DNA of 64,000 nucleotides from Vibrio fortis (GCF_000695685.1 NZ_JFFR01000002.1:558001-622000), one strand, 5' to 3'. Positions 36,632 to 46,618 are shown, numbered from the stretch's first letter. Notes: a model not told the origin generated them from the sequence alone. A program made the numbers and translations.

Positions 36632-36663
36632 TTTGGTGGCCTCACGCGCCACCTCTTTTTTTG
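36632..36663 (+). terminator. second terminator after the DASS carrier gene
   Basis: GGTGGC and GCCACC pair around a 7-base loop and are followed by TCTTTTTTTG, a strong T run. It lies 116 bases after the stop codon and 47 before the converging cyclase gene ends. Confidence 0.75.
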
Positions 36664-36710
36664 ATACCCTTCGTGATATCCCCACTAAATAGCCTGCCAA
36701 AACTCTAGCG

Positions 36711-38051
36711 TTATTGACTCACCACCACTTGGTTTCTGCCTGAATGCTTTGCTTGATAAAGTGCCTCATCCGCTCTCGCGATGGTTTCTGTCATCCGCTC
36801 CTGTTTCATTTGAGCAACGCCAATACTGCAGGTCAAAGGATCTCCATGAATCCACAAGTGTTGCCCAACAAGGGTTCGAATTTTCTCGGCTTTGGCTTGA
36901 GCTTCTGTAATGGACGTTTCTGGACAAAAAACGATGAACTCCTCGCCGCCCCATCGAACTAGCTTGTCGGTTGAGCTGATTAAGCTACCGACCACCATAG
37001 AAAACTCACGCAGAATGTGGTCACCCATTTGGTGGCCGTACTGATCGTTCACTGACTTGAAGTGGTCGATATCAAAATAGAGCATGCTGAACACGCCATA
37101 GCCCTGCTTTACGTCTTGAGATTGGGCTTTAAGCCAATCACGGACAGCATGACGATTCAGTGTACCAGTCAGCTCGTCACGATTGGCAAGCTCTGAGAAT
37201 TCAAAGTTCTGTTCACGAAGAGATTTGTTAACGTGTTTTAGGTGCGCATGACGTTTTTCCGCAATCATCATCCGCTTGCGAGAACGGTGTAACTCCGAAA
37301 ATAAGAATGCTATCGCTGTTCCTACCCACACAAACAGCAGAATAAGAAACAAGCTTTCTGCACTGAAATAAGAGCCTTCAAATTCAATACTCTTAACAAC
37401 GATCTGATGCTTACCGAGTTTGGCACCCGACCCGGTTGCGAATTCCACCAAATTGACGTTTGAATATTCCGGTGCGGAGTGCTCTAGCGCGATGTCGTTG
37501 TCCGCAAGCCACCAAGTCATCACTTGCAGGTTTGCAATCGGGATTTCAATCACACCACCATCGACACCAGGCTGAAACTCCATACCATTGTATTTAAAGG
37601 AATACTCATCATCCGGCGTTGAATAAGCAGGGTTGTAATTACGAAGGTAAGTTCTTAATCGACCGCTAGACTCTTCGCTAGTGTGGTAGTCGATGTTGAC
37701 GCGAAAAGTATGGTATTGGGAAAGGTCAATCCCGATGGTGGGATCAGAGTTGATTTTGATCGACAGCCCACAATAAGGCCAAGGGTATTCGGACTTGATT
37801 AACTCACAGTCCAATACATAGTGATCATCTTTTAAATTCAAGACCGATGTACTGACGCCATTATCAACCTTGTCACTGGTTGCAATAAACTCAAATTTGT
37901 CAGGCGTTATGGCCGTAATGACGCGATTACCACTTACTTGATATAGCTGAACAATCGCCAAAGTCGCCACAACCAAAAAAATGACAACCTTATGTATCCA
38001 CTTCACTGGTTTTACTTCCAATCTGCTGCGCACTGATGGCGCTCTATTCAC
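36711..38051 (-). CDS. membrane diguanylate cyclase with periplasmic sensor domain
   Basis: A 446-residue protein. First membrane helix at about 18-36, then a periplasmic beta-rich domain of about 190 residues (DLSQYHTFRVNIDY; ANLQVMTWWLAD; KHQIVVKSIEFEG) resembling a carbohydrate-binding jelly roll. A second helix lies at about 230-252, then a coiled coil and a GGDEF domain. The active site is RWGGEEF (near residue 369), compatible with c-di-GMP synthesis. The inhibitory RxxD site is missing: the place is taken by SSTD. The GTG start has no clear ribosome site. Single gene; input signal unknown. Confidence 0.88.
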   Translation of the reverse strand: MNRAPSVRSRLEVKPVKWIHKVVIFLVVATLAIVQLYQVSGNRVITAITPDKFEFIATSDKVDNGVSTSVLNLKDDHYVLDCELIKSEYPWPYCGLSIKINSDPTIGIDLSQYHTFRVNIDYHTSEESSGRLRTYLRNYNPAYSTPDDEYSFKYNGMEFQPGVDGGVIEIPIANLQVMTWWLADNDIALEHSAPEYSNVNLVEFATGSGAKLGKHQIVVKSIEFEGSYFSAESLFLILLFVWVGTAIAFLFSELHRSRKRMMIAEKRHAHLKHVNKSLREQNFEFSELANRDELTGTLNRHAVRDWLKAQSQDVKQGYGVFSMLYFDIDHFKSVNDQYGHQMGDHILREFSMVVGSLISSTDKLVRWGGEEFIVFCPETSITEAQAKAEKIRTLVGQHLWIHGDPLTCSIGVAQMKQERMTETIARADEALYQAKHSGRNQVVVSQ

Positions 38052-38283
38052 AACATTCTACGGTCTATGCCAAGCACTCATATCTCGCCTCCAAACGTTA
38101 TAGCATGGCTTTTCAAAATGTCATACTCTAATTTTGAGGGTGCTTAATAAAAGTTCGAACGCCTTATCAAGCATCAATATTACGTACCTAGCGCATCTCT
38201 ATTTGGTATACTGACTGGATAATCAATGCGGCACAGGCTACGGCTAGATCGCAAAATATAATCAAAAACGCACGAGTAATGTC

Positions 38284-39111
38284 ATGTCTTTATTAGCGAA
38301 AGGAACACTCAAAAAAATGAGTGCTTCTCTTGATGGTACAGTTACGTATCGTCTACCGGTCGGCGAAGAGTTCGTAGAATTGAACCCTCTGATCGGCAAA
38401 ACCATTAACCTCACCCACACAGGCAACATCTTCTGCTGCTCTTGCGGTAAAAAAACAAAGAAAAGCTACTCTCAAGGTCACTGCTTTGTTTGTATGAAAA
38501 AGCTAGCGAGCTGCGACATGTGCATCATGAAGCCAGAGACTTGTCACTACGACCAAGGAACCTGTCGTGAGCCGCAATGGGGTGAAGAGAACTGCATGGT
38601 TGATCACTTCGTGTACCTATCAAATACCTCGAGTCTAAAAGTGGGTATTACTCGTCATACGCAGATCCCAACACGCTGGATTGACCAAGGTGCCACTCAA
38701 GGCCTACCAATCTTGAAAGTGAAAACTCGTCAGATCTCAGGTCTGATTGAAGTTGAACTGGCAAAACACATCGCAGATAAAACCAACTGGCGCACCCTGT
38801 TAAAAGGCGATGGCGATGACATCGAATTGGTTGAACGTGCTAAAGAGTTGCTGCCACTTGTGGAAGATAAGATCCAAGAGATCAAAGCTCAATTTGGTGA
38901 TGATGCCATTGAGGTTCTTAATGAAAACATCACGCCACTGAGCTACCCAGTTGAGCAACACCCTGTGAAAATCACATCACACAACTTCGATAAAAACCCA
39001 GAAGTGACAGGCGTGCTGCAAGGGATTAAAGGCCAATATCTGATTCTTGATACGGGTGTTATAAACATTCGTAAGTTTGGCTCTTACGAAGTAGAAGTGT
39101 CTGCTTCGTAA
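38284..39111 (+). CDS. DUF2797 family protein with cysteine clusters
   Basis: A 275-residue soluble protein. The first 110 residues hold nine or more cysteines in pairs (FCCSCGKKTKK, HCFVCMKKLASCDMC, TCHYDQGTC), suggesting two or more zinc or Fe-S sites. The later half has VYLSNTSSLKVGITRHTQIPTRWIDQGA, characteristic of DUF2797 as I know it and suggestive of a GIY-YIG-like fold (YLS...KVGITR). Biochemical role unknown; nucleic-acid binding is plausible. Own terminator. Confidence 0.85.
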   Translation: MSLLAKGTLKKMSASLDGTVTYRLPVGEEFVELNPLIGKTINLTHTGNIFCCSCGKKTKKSYSQGHCFVCMKKLASCDMCIMKPETCHYDQGTCREPQWGEENCMVDHFVYLSNTSSLKVGITRHTQIPTRWIDQGATQGLPILKVKTRQISGLIEVELAKHIADKTNWRTLLKGDGDDIELVERAKELLPLVEDKIQEIKAQFGDDAIEVLNENITPLSYPVEQHPVKITSHNFDKNPEVTGVLQGIKGQYLILDTGVINIRKFGSYEVEVSAS

Positions 39112-39128
39112 CATTCCGACTCAAAGCA

Positions 39129-39161
39129 AACGCCCAGTGACAACAATCACTGGGCGTTTTC
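39129..39161 (+). terminator. terminator of the DUF2797 gene
   Basis: AACGCCCAGTGA and TCACTGGGCGTT form a 12 bp stem around CAACAA, followed by TTCTGTTTT. It may also end the converging SnoaL gene. Confidence 0.9.
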
Positions 39162-39174
39162 TGTTTTCAGGTCA

Positions 39175-39558
39175 CTAATACATGGTATTGCCATTCGCCG
39201 TCCCTTCTGGGATCTCCTGAAGTGCATCCCAATGTTCAACAATCTTACCGTTATCATCAAAACGGAAGAAATCCATCGTCACATACTCGACATTATCCGG
39301 CCATGTTTGATGAGTATGTAGCGCGACCAAGTTACCTTCTGCCACCGCACGAACAAAGGTGATGTCTTTATTCGGGTACTCTAACTGCATGCGCTCGAAG
39401 TAATCGATAAAAGGCTGTGGTCCGTTCCCCACCAGCGGATTGTGTTGTATATATTCACCCCCGACGTACTTCTCTACCGCTTCTTTTGGATTGCCTCTGT
39501 AAGCCATCTCATAAAAATTGATCGCATTTTGTTTGTTGGCTTGAAGGTCTTGGCTCAT
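39175..39558 (-). CDS. SnoaL-like / NTF2-fold protein
   Basis: A 127-residue protein of the SnoaL-like polyketide-cyclase/NTF2 superfamily: NAINFYEMAYRGNPKEAVEKYV, YIQHNPLVGNGPQPFIDYF and MDFFRFDDNGKIVEHWDALQEI. The conserved His and Asp line the cone-shaped pocket. Such proteins act as small isomerases, hydrolases or binding proteins. GGGAG precedes the ATG. It lies last in a minus-strand row with DUF3861 and DUF2798 genes that starts beside a MarR regulator, which suggests shared control. Confidence 0.85.
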   Translation of the reverse strand: MSQDLQANKQNAINFYEMAYRGNPKEAVEKYVGGEYIQHNPLVGNGPQPFIDYFERMQLEYPNKDITFVRAVAEGNLVALHTHQTWPDNVEYVTMDFFRFDDNGKIVEHWDALQEIPEGTANGNTMY

Positions 39559-39670
39559 GAATCACTCCCTGAATGAAGCTATCGATTGAAGCCTCATCGT
39601 TAATAGTAAACAAGGTACACGTGTTACTTACTATAGACTCTGGCAATGAGATCGCTGACCAAGAGCACAA

Positions 39671-39979
39671 CTATTTTTCTTTAAGCGCCTGCTTCACAGT
39701 GCTTTTAAGATTCTGCATGAACACTTTAAAGTGCGGCATCAAATCCAAAAACAGAGGATGCTTGCGATCTTTCATCATCACAGGGCCAAGCAGACGAAGG
39801 GCTACCGCCACTTTCGTTGCCGTTTCAGGTTCAAGCCCACTGCCCTTTTTCAAACTGTCGACAACGTTGAATAGGTCTTCACGGTCTTGGTAATCAAACT
39901 CTAACGTTCTTGCTTGTTCGGTACCGACTTCTTCGATGGTGATGCGGTACTGTTTATCTTTGCGAATTGTAGGAATCAT
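39671..39979 (-). CDS. DUF3861 family protein
   Basis: A 102-residue soluble protein: QYRITIEEVGTEQARTLEFDYQDREDLFNVVD then LEPETATKVAVALRLLGPVMMKDRKHPLFLDLMPHF. It matches the small DUF3861 family in pattern; no function is known to me. It has GAGG before the ATG and follows the DUF2798 gene by 63 bp on the same strand, so the two are probably co-transcribed. Confidence 0.78.
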   Translation of the reverse strand: MIPTIRKDKQYRITIEEVGTEQARTLEFDYQDREDLFNVVDSLKKGSGLEPETATKVAVALRLLGPVMMKDRKHPLFLDLMPHFKVFMQNLKSTVKQALKEK

Positions 39980-40042
39980 TTTATGGCCTCTAATGCGTTT
40001 AAGTTGGTCGTTAATAAAGTTAGGGAATGACGATGATTTGGG

Positions 40043-40534
40043 TTAGCTCTTTAGGAACTTCTCCACCTTCGGCTTAATCGTCATCGATACCGTTATCATG
40101 AGCACTAACGCCACAGGCAGCGCTCCTAATACTCCATTCATCCATGCTTCTACAAAATCAGCGCGATTACTCAACCCAACATTGTGATACGCACTTGTTA
40201 GCGCCATCCCTGATTCCATCACTAGCGCCATAATGATGCCAACCAGCGCGTCTCTCGCTTTCGCTGCCATATTAGGAAGTAGTTTTTGTGTGCCGTTGGT
40301 TAACAGCGCCATCAATGTGAAACCCATTGGGATCACTGTAACTAGTGCTGTAAAAAAGTTTGTTGCCCAATCGGCAAAGAAAGTCTCCGTAAAACCTAGG
40401 TTAAGGTACGTCATTGTTCCGGTGATCGTGCCACCCATCAGGCTAACCATGCCCAACATAACCAAGACTTTTTGGATAAGCGGCGTTTTCTGTGGCTCGA
40501 TTACTGATTCATTCATCACAGCTTGTACAGTCAT
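40043..40534 (-). CDS. DUF2798 integral membrane protein
   Basis: A 163-residue membrane protein with four helices arranged as two repeats, each of the DUF2798 type: KVLVMLGMVSLMGGTITGTM then FFTALVTVIPMGFTLMALL; and ALVGIIMALVMESGMALTSAYHN then GALPVALVLMITVSMTI. It looks like an internally duplicated small transporter-like protein; substrate unknown. GGAG precedes the ATG by five bases. It is divergent from the MarR gene, and two near-identical palindromic repeats lie in the shared promoter region. Confidence 0.83.
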   Translation of the reverse strand: MTVQAVMNESVIEPQKTPLIQKVLVMLGMVSLMGGTITGTMTYLNLGFTETFFADWATNFFTALVTVIPMGFTLMALLTNGTQKLLPNMAAKARDALVGIIMALVMESGMALTSAYHNVGLSNRADFVEAWMNGVLGALPVALVLMITVSMTIKPKVEKFLKS

Positions 40535-40567
40535 TCTCTTCTCCAGTCTTGAATTAGCTTTGAATTA

Positions 40568-40614
40568 AGTTGATAATGTCAACTATAGTTTAATTTGATT
40601 GATAATGTCAACTA
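40568..40614. promoter_or_regulatory. tandem operator for the MarR regulator
   Basis: A 16-base sequence, TTGATAATGTCAACTA, occurs twice (40570-40585 and 40599-40614), 29 bases apart. Each has dyad symmetry; the first is a perfect AGTTGA-N5-TCAACT. The pair lies between the divergent DUF2798 and marR genes, so the regulator probably represses both. Confidence 0.75.
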
Positions 40615-40633
40615 GTTTGACTGAGGCGTTTTT

Positions 40634-41065
40634 ATGTCTGAAGGTAAATCACTGGATAGCCTGTTTAAATTGGTACATGCCGTAAAAAGAAATGTGCATG
40701 AAAAGATAGAGGCGTTGGATCTCGATATTGCACCTATGCACGTGCGTGTATTAAAGATCATCACCAAGAAGCCGCAGTGTACTGCTGTTGATATCGCGAG
40801 CTTTTTGGACCGAGATAAGGCGCAAGTGACTCGCCTTCTCAGTGCCCTAATTAAACAAGAATTGATCGTTAAAGAGCCCAACCCCGAAGACAAGCGCAGT
40901 CAATGTTTGGCTATCACCGAGCGCGGTAAAGCCATTGTCGATCAGCTAAGTGAGGTTGATAGCGAGATGTTTGAGAAGATGAAGATAGGCATTGATAGTG
41001 ATGAACTCGCAACCTTTGAGCGAGTGGCTAAAGCGATGGCTCAAAATCTCAATTCGAAAGGATAA
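40634..41065 (+). CDS. MarR family transcriptional regulator
   Basis: A 143-residue MarR-type protein: dimerisation helices at both ends and a winged helix in the middle (IDIAPMHVRVLKIITKKPQ, then VDIASFLDRDKAQVTRLLSALIKQELI, and the wing NPEDKRSQCLAITERG). It probably binds the twin palindromes in its own promoter region and controls the divergent DUF2798-DUF3861-SnoaL row, releasing DNA on binding a small compound or oxidant. Ligand unknown. Terminator follows at once. Confidence 0.92.
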   Translation: MSEGKSLDSLFKLVHAVKRNVHEKIEALDLDIAPMHVRVLKIITKKPQCTAVDIASFLDRDKAQVTRLLSALIKQELIVKEPNPEDKRSQCLAITERGKAIVDQLSEVDSEMFEKMKIGIDSDELATFERVAKAMAQNLNSKG

Positions 41066-41069
41066 AAAC

Positions 41070-41101
41070 AAAGAGCGCACTATTTCCAGTGCGCTCTTTT
41101 C
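41070..41101 (+). terminator. bidirectional terminator between marR and the PLP gene
   Basis: AAGAGCGCACT and AGTGCGCTCTT form an 11 bp stem around ATTTCC, with T runs on both strands. Confidence 0.9.
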
Positions 41102-41120
41102 GTTTGATTGTGAGTCCAGA

Positions 41121-42356
41121 TTAGTCTTTACGAAGAATGCCTTCCAACACATTGAACAGTAAGTCGATCTCTTCAATTGAGTTGTAGTGCATACAACCAA
41201 TGCGAACCACACCTGTCTCTTCTATACCCAGCTGCTTAACTAAGCCAAGTGCATAAAAGTGGCCATTCCAAACACAGATATTGTGCTCGCCTAGCGCCTT
41301 AGCTATCGATTCTGGTGAGTGGTCATCAAACGTGATGGCAAACGTCGGTGTGCGCAAGTTCGAGTCATGGGTTGTTTTGCCGTAAAGGCGAACACCGCTT
41401 AGCTCGTTCAACCTTTGCAAGAAGTACTCACTCAGTTGACTCTCATGACGATTGTACAGCTTGTAGCTCTGCTCCAAACGCGTTCTTAGATCGTCTGCCG
41501 GATCGCCGCACTGTGCAAGGTAGTCAACCGCCGCAATCACACCGGCTAGGCCTTCAAAGCTCTGAGTACCGGTTTCAAAACGACCTGGACCAACATTCGT
41601 CGCAGGCTCAACTTTGTAGGGCTTCAATGTGTGCAACCATTGCGGAGCAACGTAAGCGATACCAACGTGAGGCCCGAAGAACTTGTATGCAGAACACGCT
41701 AGGAAATCACAATTCAGCTTCTGCACATCAATCAAGTGATGAGGTGCGTAGTGAACCGCATCTACGTAAACCTGCGCACCTTTACTGTGTGCCAGCTCTA
41801 CGACTTTATCTACATCAACAATCGAGCCTGTCGTATTGGAAGCGAAAGTGACTGCGACCAATCGAGTTTTATCACTCAGTAGAGATTCGAAATGCGCCAT
41901 GTCTAGGCTACAGTCTGATTCATCTACACGAACTTGATGTACTACAACGCCTTTGTCTTCCGCCGCTTGCTGCCAGCTCGATACGTTAGAGTAGTGATCG
42001 AGTGCAGTCACAATGATCTCATCACCCTCGTTCCAATCGCGGCTGATTGCTCGGCTCAATTGGAACGTCAACGAAGTCATGTTGGCACCAAAAACGATGT
42101 TGCCAGAAGACTCTGCGTTCAGTAACGCTTGAACTGACTCTCTCGCCTGCTGCATTAGTCCTGTCGTTTTCTGGCTCGAAAAGTAGTGTCCACCTAGATT
42201 TGAATTAAAATGGCCAAGGTACTCTGTCATTGAGGCTAGGACATTTTCAGGGACTTGCGAACCACCGGGCCCATCAAAAAAAGTAACAGGCTTGCCATTA
42301 TGATATTGGCTTAACGCGCTAAATTGTTGGCGAACTTCATTAAGAGTGAAGGACAT
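41121..42356 (-). CDS. class V aminotransferase / cysteine-desulfurase-like protein (VC1184 type)
   Basis: A 411-residue PLP enzyme of fold type I. The PLP lysine is Lys225 in SAYKFFGPHVG; His121 (TALDHYSN) and Asp199/His202 (VYVDAVHYAPH) are the other cofactor residues; FDGPGGSQVP is near the N-terminus. The family is the V. cholerae VC1184 subgroup, which looks like SufS. However, the RxGxHCA-type loop carrying the catalytic cysteine is not obvious; the nearest piece is VRIGCMHYNS. So it may be a lyase or desulfurase on a different substrate. I chose ATG at 42356 (AAAGGA eight bases upstream) over one three codons earlier. It overlaps the dioxygenase gene by 17 bases, so the two act together. 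Confidence 0.85.
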   Translation of the reverse strand: MSFTLNEVRQQFSALSQYHNGKPVTFFDGPGGSQVPENVLASMTEYLGHFNSNLGGHYFSSQKTTGLMQQARESVQALLNAESSGNIVFGANMTSLTFQLSRAISRDWNEGDEIIVTALDHYSNVSSWQQAAEDKGVVVHQVRVDESDCSLDMAHFESLLSDKTRLVAVTFASNTTGSIVDVDKVVELAHSKGAQVYVDAVHYAPHHLIDVQKLNCDFLACSAYKFFGPHVGIAYVAPQWLHTLKPYKVEPATNVGPGRFETGTQSFEGLAGVIAAVDYLAQCGDPADDLRTRLEQSYKLYNRHESQLSEYFLQRLNELSGVRLYGKTTHDSNLRTPTFAITFDDHSPESIAKALGEHNICVWNGHFYALGLVKQLGIEETGVVRIGCMHYNSIEEIDLLFNVLEGILRKD

Positions 42357-42996
42357 TACTCTCATCCTTTGCTGTTAATACGAATACATCCATATGACCT
42401 ACTTCATCGTGGTCAATCGTGCGGATAGGTTGAGCATTGTGCCAAAGCTTGCTGTCTGCGAGCATCGCCACTTCGCCATCTTCAAGTACTTTTCTAAAGA
42501 ATGGGGCTTCGTGAGAATCTTGGTAAAGCATGATTTCACCACCAACAATGTTATGACGATTCATGCCGATCAGTGCGATGTGGTCAAAACCATCTTGGTG
42601 CACGCCTTCAGGGGCTACTTGCGTCTCTTCGTAAATTGCTGAGATACGAATTTGGTGAATTTCGATCTCTTGACCGTCTTTCAAACCATTCGTCTCGATG
42701 AAGAGTTCACACATCTCTTGCATGCCTTCACTCTGTAGAATGTTAGCTTCAACAGGTTCAAATTCGCGCACTACGTCGCCTTGAAAGTGATTAATGTCTT
42801 CTGATTGAACAAAGTTGTGCTTATCCTGTTCCACAACCTGACCACCGCAAAAACGAATTACCGAGTATCTTCTTAAACGAAACTTACCATCGGCATGTTC
42901 AGTGCTTGGTAGCTTTTCAAACGAAGGTGACAACTCTTCAACGGCATGGTTGCTGAGGTGGGTAATATGTAGGGTGTTTTCGTGAGCATGTAACAT
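42340..42996 (-). CDS. 2-oxoglutarate/Fe(II) dioxygenase, amino-acid hydroxylase type
   Basis: A 218-residue member of the 2OG-Fe dioxygenase family that includes the Bacillus L-isoleucine hydroxylase (PF10014 type). Iron ligands are His133 and Asp135 (GVHQDGFDH) and His186 (LWHNAQPIR), with Arg192 placed to hold 2-oxoglutarate. Inference: it hydroxylates a free amino acid or similar small molecule. Start is the second of two adjacent ATGs, with AAGGAG six bases upstream. It is first of a two-gene operon with a PLP enzyme, whose product may act on the hydroxylated compound. Confidence 0.85.
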   Translation of the reverse strand: MLHAHENTLHITHLSNHAVEELSPSFEKLPSTEHADGKFRLRRYSVIRFCGGQVVEQDKHNFVQSEDINHFQGDVVREFEPVEANILQSEGMQEMCELFIETNGLKDGQEIEIHQIRISAIYEETQVAPEGVHQDGFDHIALIGMNRHNIVGGEIMLYQDSHEAPFFRKVLEDGEVAMLADSKLWHNAQPIRTIDHDEVGHMDVFVLTAKDESNVLHS

Positions 42997-44119
42997 CATC
43001 GACTCCTTAATGAATGTCCACTTTACTTATTTTATTTAACCTTTTGTTTACATAAATGATACGTGAAGATCTGGTTAAATCAACTTTAAACAACCTTTTA
43101 TTCTGCTGTAGAGATAAATTTAAAACTTAATTCCAACTTAAATTCAAAAACCAGTGATTAAAACCAGTTCAAAAGTTGGGCACCTTTAAAATTCAGCACA
43201 CTTCACTGGCTAGTTTTATTCACTATTTTTAATTAAAAAGGCAATGTTTAATTTGGCACGCTATGCTCTAATTTTTCACGTAGCTCTGTGTTTTGAAGGG
43301 AATGGATGAGGAGTTTGGATGAGCAGAAATGGACAAACATCATAATGATTGCCAGCAAAAACGGTTACAGACTGAAATGCGACACACCTAATGAAGCAGC
43401 AGCTATTAACCATTTACACAGTGATAGCACATTGGTTAATTTATCAACTGTAAAGTATCCAAACGCCTTTGCTTGCGCGTCTGGAATAGGTCGAGTTCGG
43501 GGGGAACTCGGCCGCCCCAGTGTCATTTGTTTTCTTTTATGTTTTATGATTGGGCTCTAATCGTTTTTTACATCTAGAAAGCATTTGAAGTCGACCGTCG
43601 ACAATATCAATTAACGGGACATATAGACTAGTGGCATGAGTTCACAAATGTCGAACGTGCTTTCCAAACATCTTTACGCCCCATCTTAGGCTAGGTCTTT
43701 TGCTCACACATCTCTGACATAGGATTTTTCCCAACTAAGGTTATCCTTCCTTATGATATTGCAGATTGATAACCCACGCTATGTAAATGGGGCAATTCTA
43801 CGTTCTATTAACGTGTCAAAGGCTCAATTAACAATCAACATAAAGGGGGGCTTGGATAAGAATAACTGACCTATTGTTTATAAAAATTGCGTTAAAGAAC
43901 ATGAAAAACTTATACTTGACGCTTAATAGAATGATTGATTTTCTCAACTAAAATGTATTTGCTTGCTCATTTGTCAGTTACCGAAAACTCCGCTTATTAA
44001 AACTTAAGAAAGAGCCTAAACATCACATACTTTAGATGCTGTAGGCTTTACTCTTTACATGCAGCAAATTACCAATGTTCGTCTTTCGCCTTCTCAGGCA
44101 ATACCACCATGGAGCTAGA
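42997..44119. other. 1.1 kb AT-rich, mostly gene-free stretch
   Basis: This stretch separates the dioxygenase operon from an orphan membrane-protein gene. It holds one doubtful small reading frame (43306-43560), a palindrome GTCGACCGTCGAC near 43591, a GAGTT/AACTC hairpin in a G-rich stretch near 43493-43509, and a weak hairpin AGCCTA/TAGGCT at about 44012-44047. I saw no attC-like sites, tRNA or transposase remains. Confidence 0.5.
43306..43560 (+). CDS. doubtful small protein (84 residues)
   Basis: The frame starts at an ATG with AAGGGA just upstream and encodes 84 residues with a polar first part and a hydrophobic end (SVICFLLCFMIGL). An overlapping eight-codon frame at 43319 has an even better GAGGAG ribosome site, and a restart ATG at 43345 lies in the longer frame. 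I recognise no family; it may be chance or a degraded gene. Confidence 0.25.
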   Translation: MRSLDEQKWTNIIMIASKNGYRLKCDTPNEAAAINHLHSDSTLVNLSTVKYPNAFACASGIGRVRGELGRPSVICFLLCFMIGL

Positions 44120-45208
44120 ATGTTTTTCGAAAAGAAACACCACTTAAAAGTTCTCGTTAGTTTTTTGAACCGCACTGAACACTATGCTTTACCTATAGAA
44201 GAAGTATTTCATCAAAGACTTGAGCATAGCCGTCAAATCATAGGCTCTATGTCAAAAAACGCTCAAGGTTGGGATGAACGCTGCCAGTTCAATATTGAAC
44301 ATATTGGTAATAACTTTTTAGACAGCTTGGGTGATTTTTCAACTAAAGACGATAATCTTGATGTAACAAAAAATTCCATTAACAATATTTACACTGACTG
44401 CTTTCGCTTTTTATGCGAATTTGACTTCTTCATCGGAGAAAATTTACAGCTAAGCTTTGATCTTCGACACCTTAAGTCGACGATAATTGATGACGCGCTG
44501 AAAAATGAATCTCCAATCAGAAGTCAAATTGTTTACGCATCGTACTTGATGCCAGCAGACATTTTAAAGACGCACTTAAATAACAAAGACTTAGCCTCAG
44601 TTTCTAATTTCCAAGAAAAGCTAGAGGAGGCAAAAAAACTAAAACAACAATGGGACGATGAGCTCGCGATAAAGCAAGAAACTGTCGATATATTAGATAA
44701 AAGACTAGAAAAGATAGAAATAGGGTTCAATTTTGTAGGTTTGTATCATGGATTTTCCGCTCTCAGCGATAAAAAAGAAAATGAGCTAAAATGGTTATTT
44801 AGGTCACTAATTGGAATGTCTGTTCTCATATTGGCACCTTTGATATTTGAGTTTATTGCTATCTCTCTTTCATCTGCATCCACTAGTTTTCAGCTATCCG
44901 ACTTGATGAAACTCATTCCTTTGGTATCCATTGAATTAATTCTAATCTATTTCTTCCGAATCGTTTTAATGAACTACCGTTCAACTAAAGCTCAGATAAT
45001 GCAAATCGAACTTCGTCAAACGCTATGTCAATTCATTCAAAGTTACTCAGAGTATGCGTCGGAGCTAAAGTCCAAAGACCCTACTTCATTGGAGAAATTT
45101 GAAAATCTTATCTTTAGTGGCATTCTATCCGATTCAGAAAAGCTTCCTAGTACATTTGATGGAATCGACCAAATTGGTGCATTACTAAAGAATCTTAAAG
45201 GTTCTTAG
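44120..45208 (+). CDS. unknown protein with coiled coil and two membrane helices
   Basis: A 362-residue protein I cannot assign. N-terminal 160 residues are polar and helical. Next comes a coiled coil of about 60 residues (LEEAKKLKQQWDDELAIKQE, then VDILDKRLEKIEIG) leading into GFNFVGLYHGFSALSDKK, a phrase I associate with other unnamed coiled-coil membrane proteins. Two helices follow (about 243-263 and 278-305), and a cytoplasmic helical tail of about 60 residues. I set the start at ATG 44120, with GGAG five bases before it. Codon use is AT-rich compared with neighbours and both flanks are sparse, so recent acquisition is likely. A role in defence or stress sensing is speculation. Confidence 0.75.
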   Translation: MFFEKKHHLKVLVSFLNRTEHYALPIEEVFHQRLEHSRQIIGSMSKNAQGWDERCQFNIEHIGNNFLDSLGDFSTKDDNLDVTKNSINNIYTDCFRFLCEFDFFIGENLQLSFDLRHLKSTIIDDALKNESPIRSQIVYASYLMPADILKTHLNNKDLASVSNFQEKLEEAKKLKQQWDDELAIKQETVDILDKRLEKIEIGFNFVGLYHGFSALSDKKENELKWLFRSLIGMSVLILAPLIFEFIAISLSSASTSFQLSDLMKLIPLVSIELILIYFFRIVLMNYRSTKAQIMQIELRQTLCQFIQSYSEYASELKSKDPTSLEKFENLIFSGILSDSEKLPSTFDGIDQIGALLKNLKGS

Positions 45209-46491
<1,283 letters not shown>

Positions 46492-46562
46492 AACCTCAGT
46501 TTTCAATTTTGCCGATTGGCACGCTAAATACTGAGTTTAAATACACTTTGTTATAATTCCCT

Positions 46563-46597
46563 AGAACCCCGTGGTATATCCACGGGGTTTTCTTTTG
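46563..46597 (+). terminator. trxB: terminator of trxB
   Basis: AACCCCGTGG and CCACGGGGTT form a 10 bp stem around TATAT, followed by TTCTTTT. Confidence 0.9.
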
Positions 46598-46618
46598 TAT
46601 ACTAGCCGCCCTCAACCG

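Noticed and set aside
43246..43275. TTGGCACG followed by GC, thought of as a sigma54 promoter
   Set aside because: Spacing between GG and GC is eight rather than ten bases.
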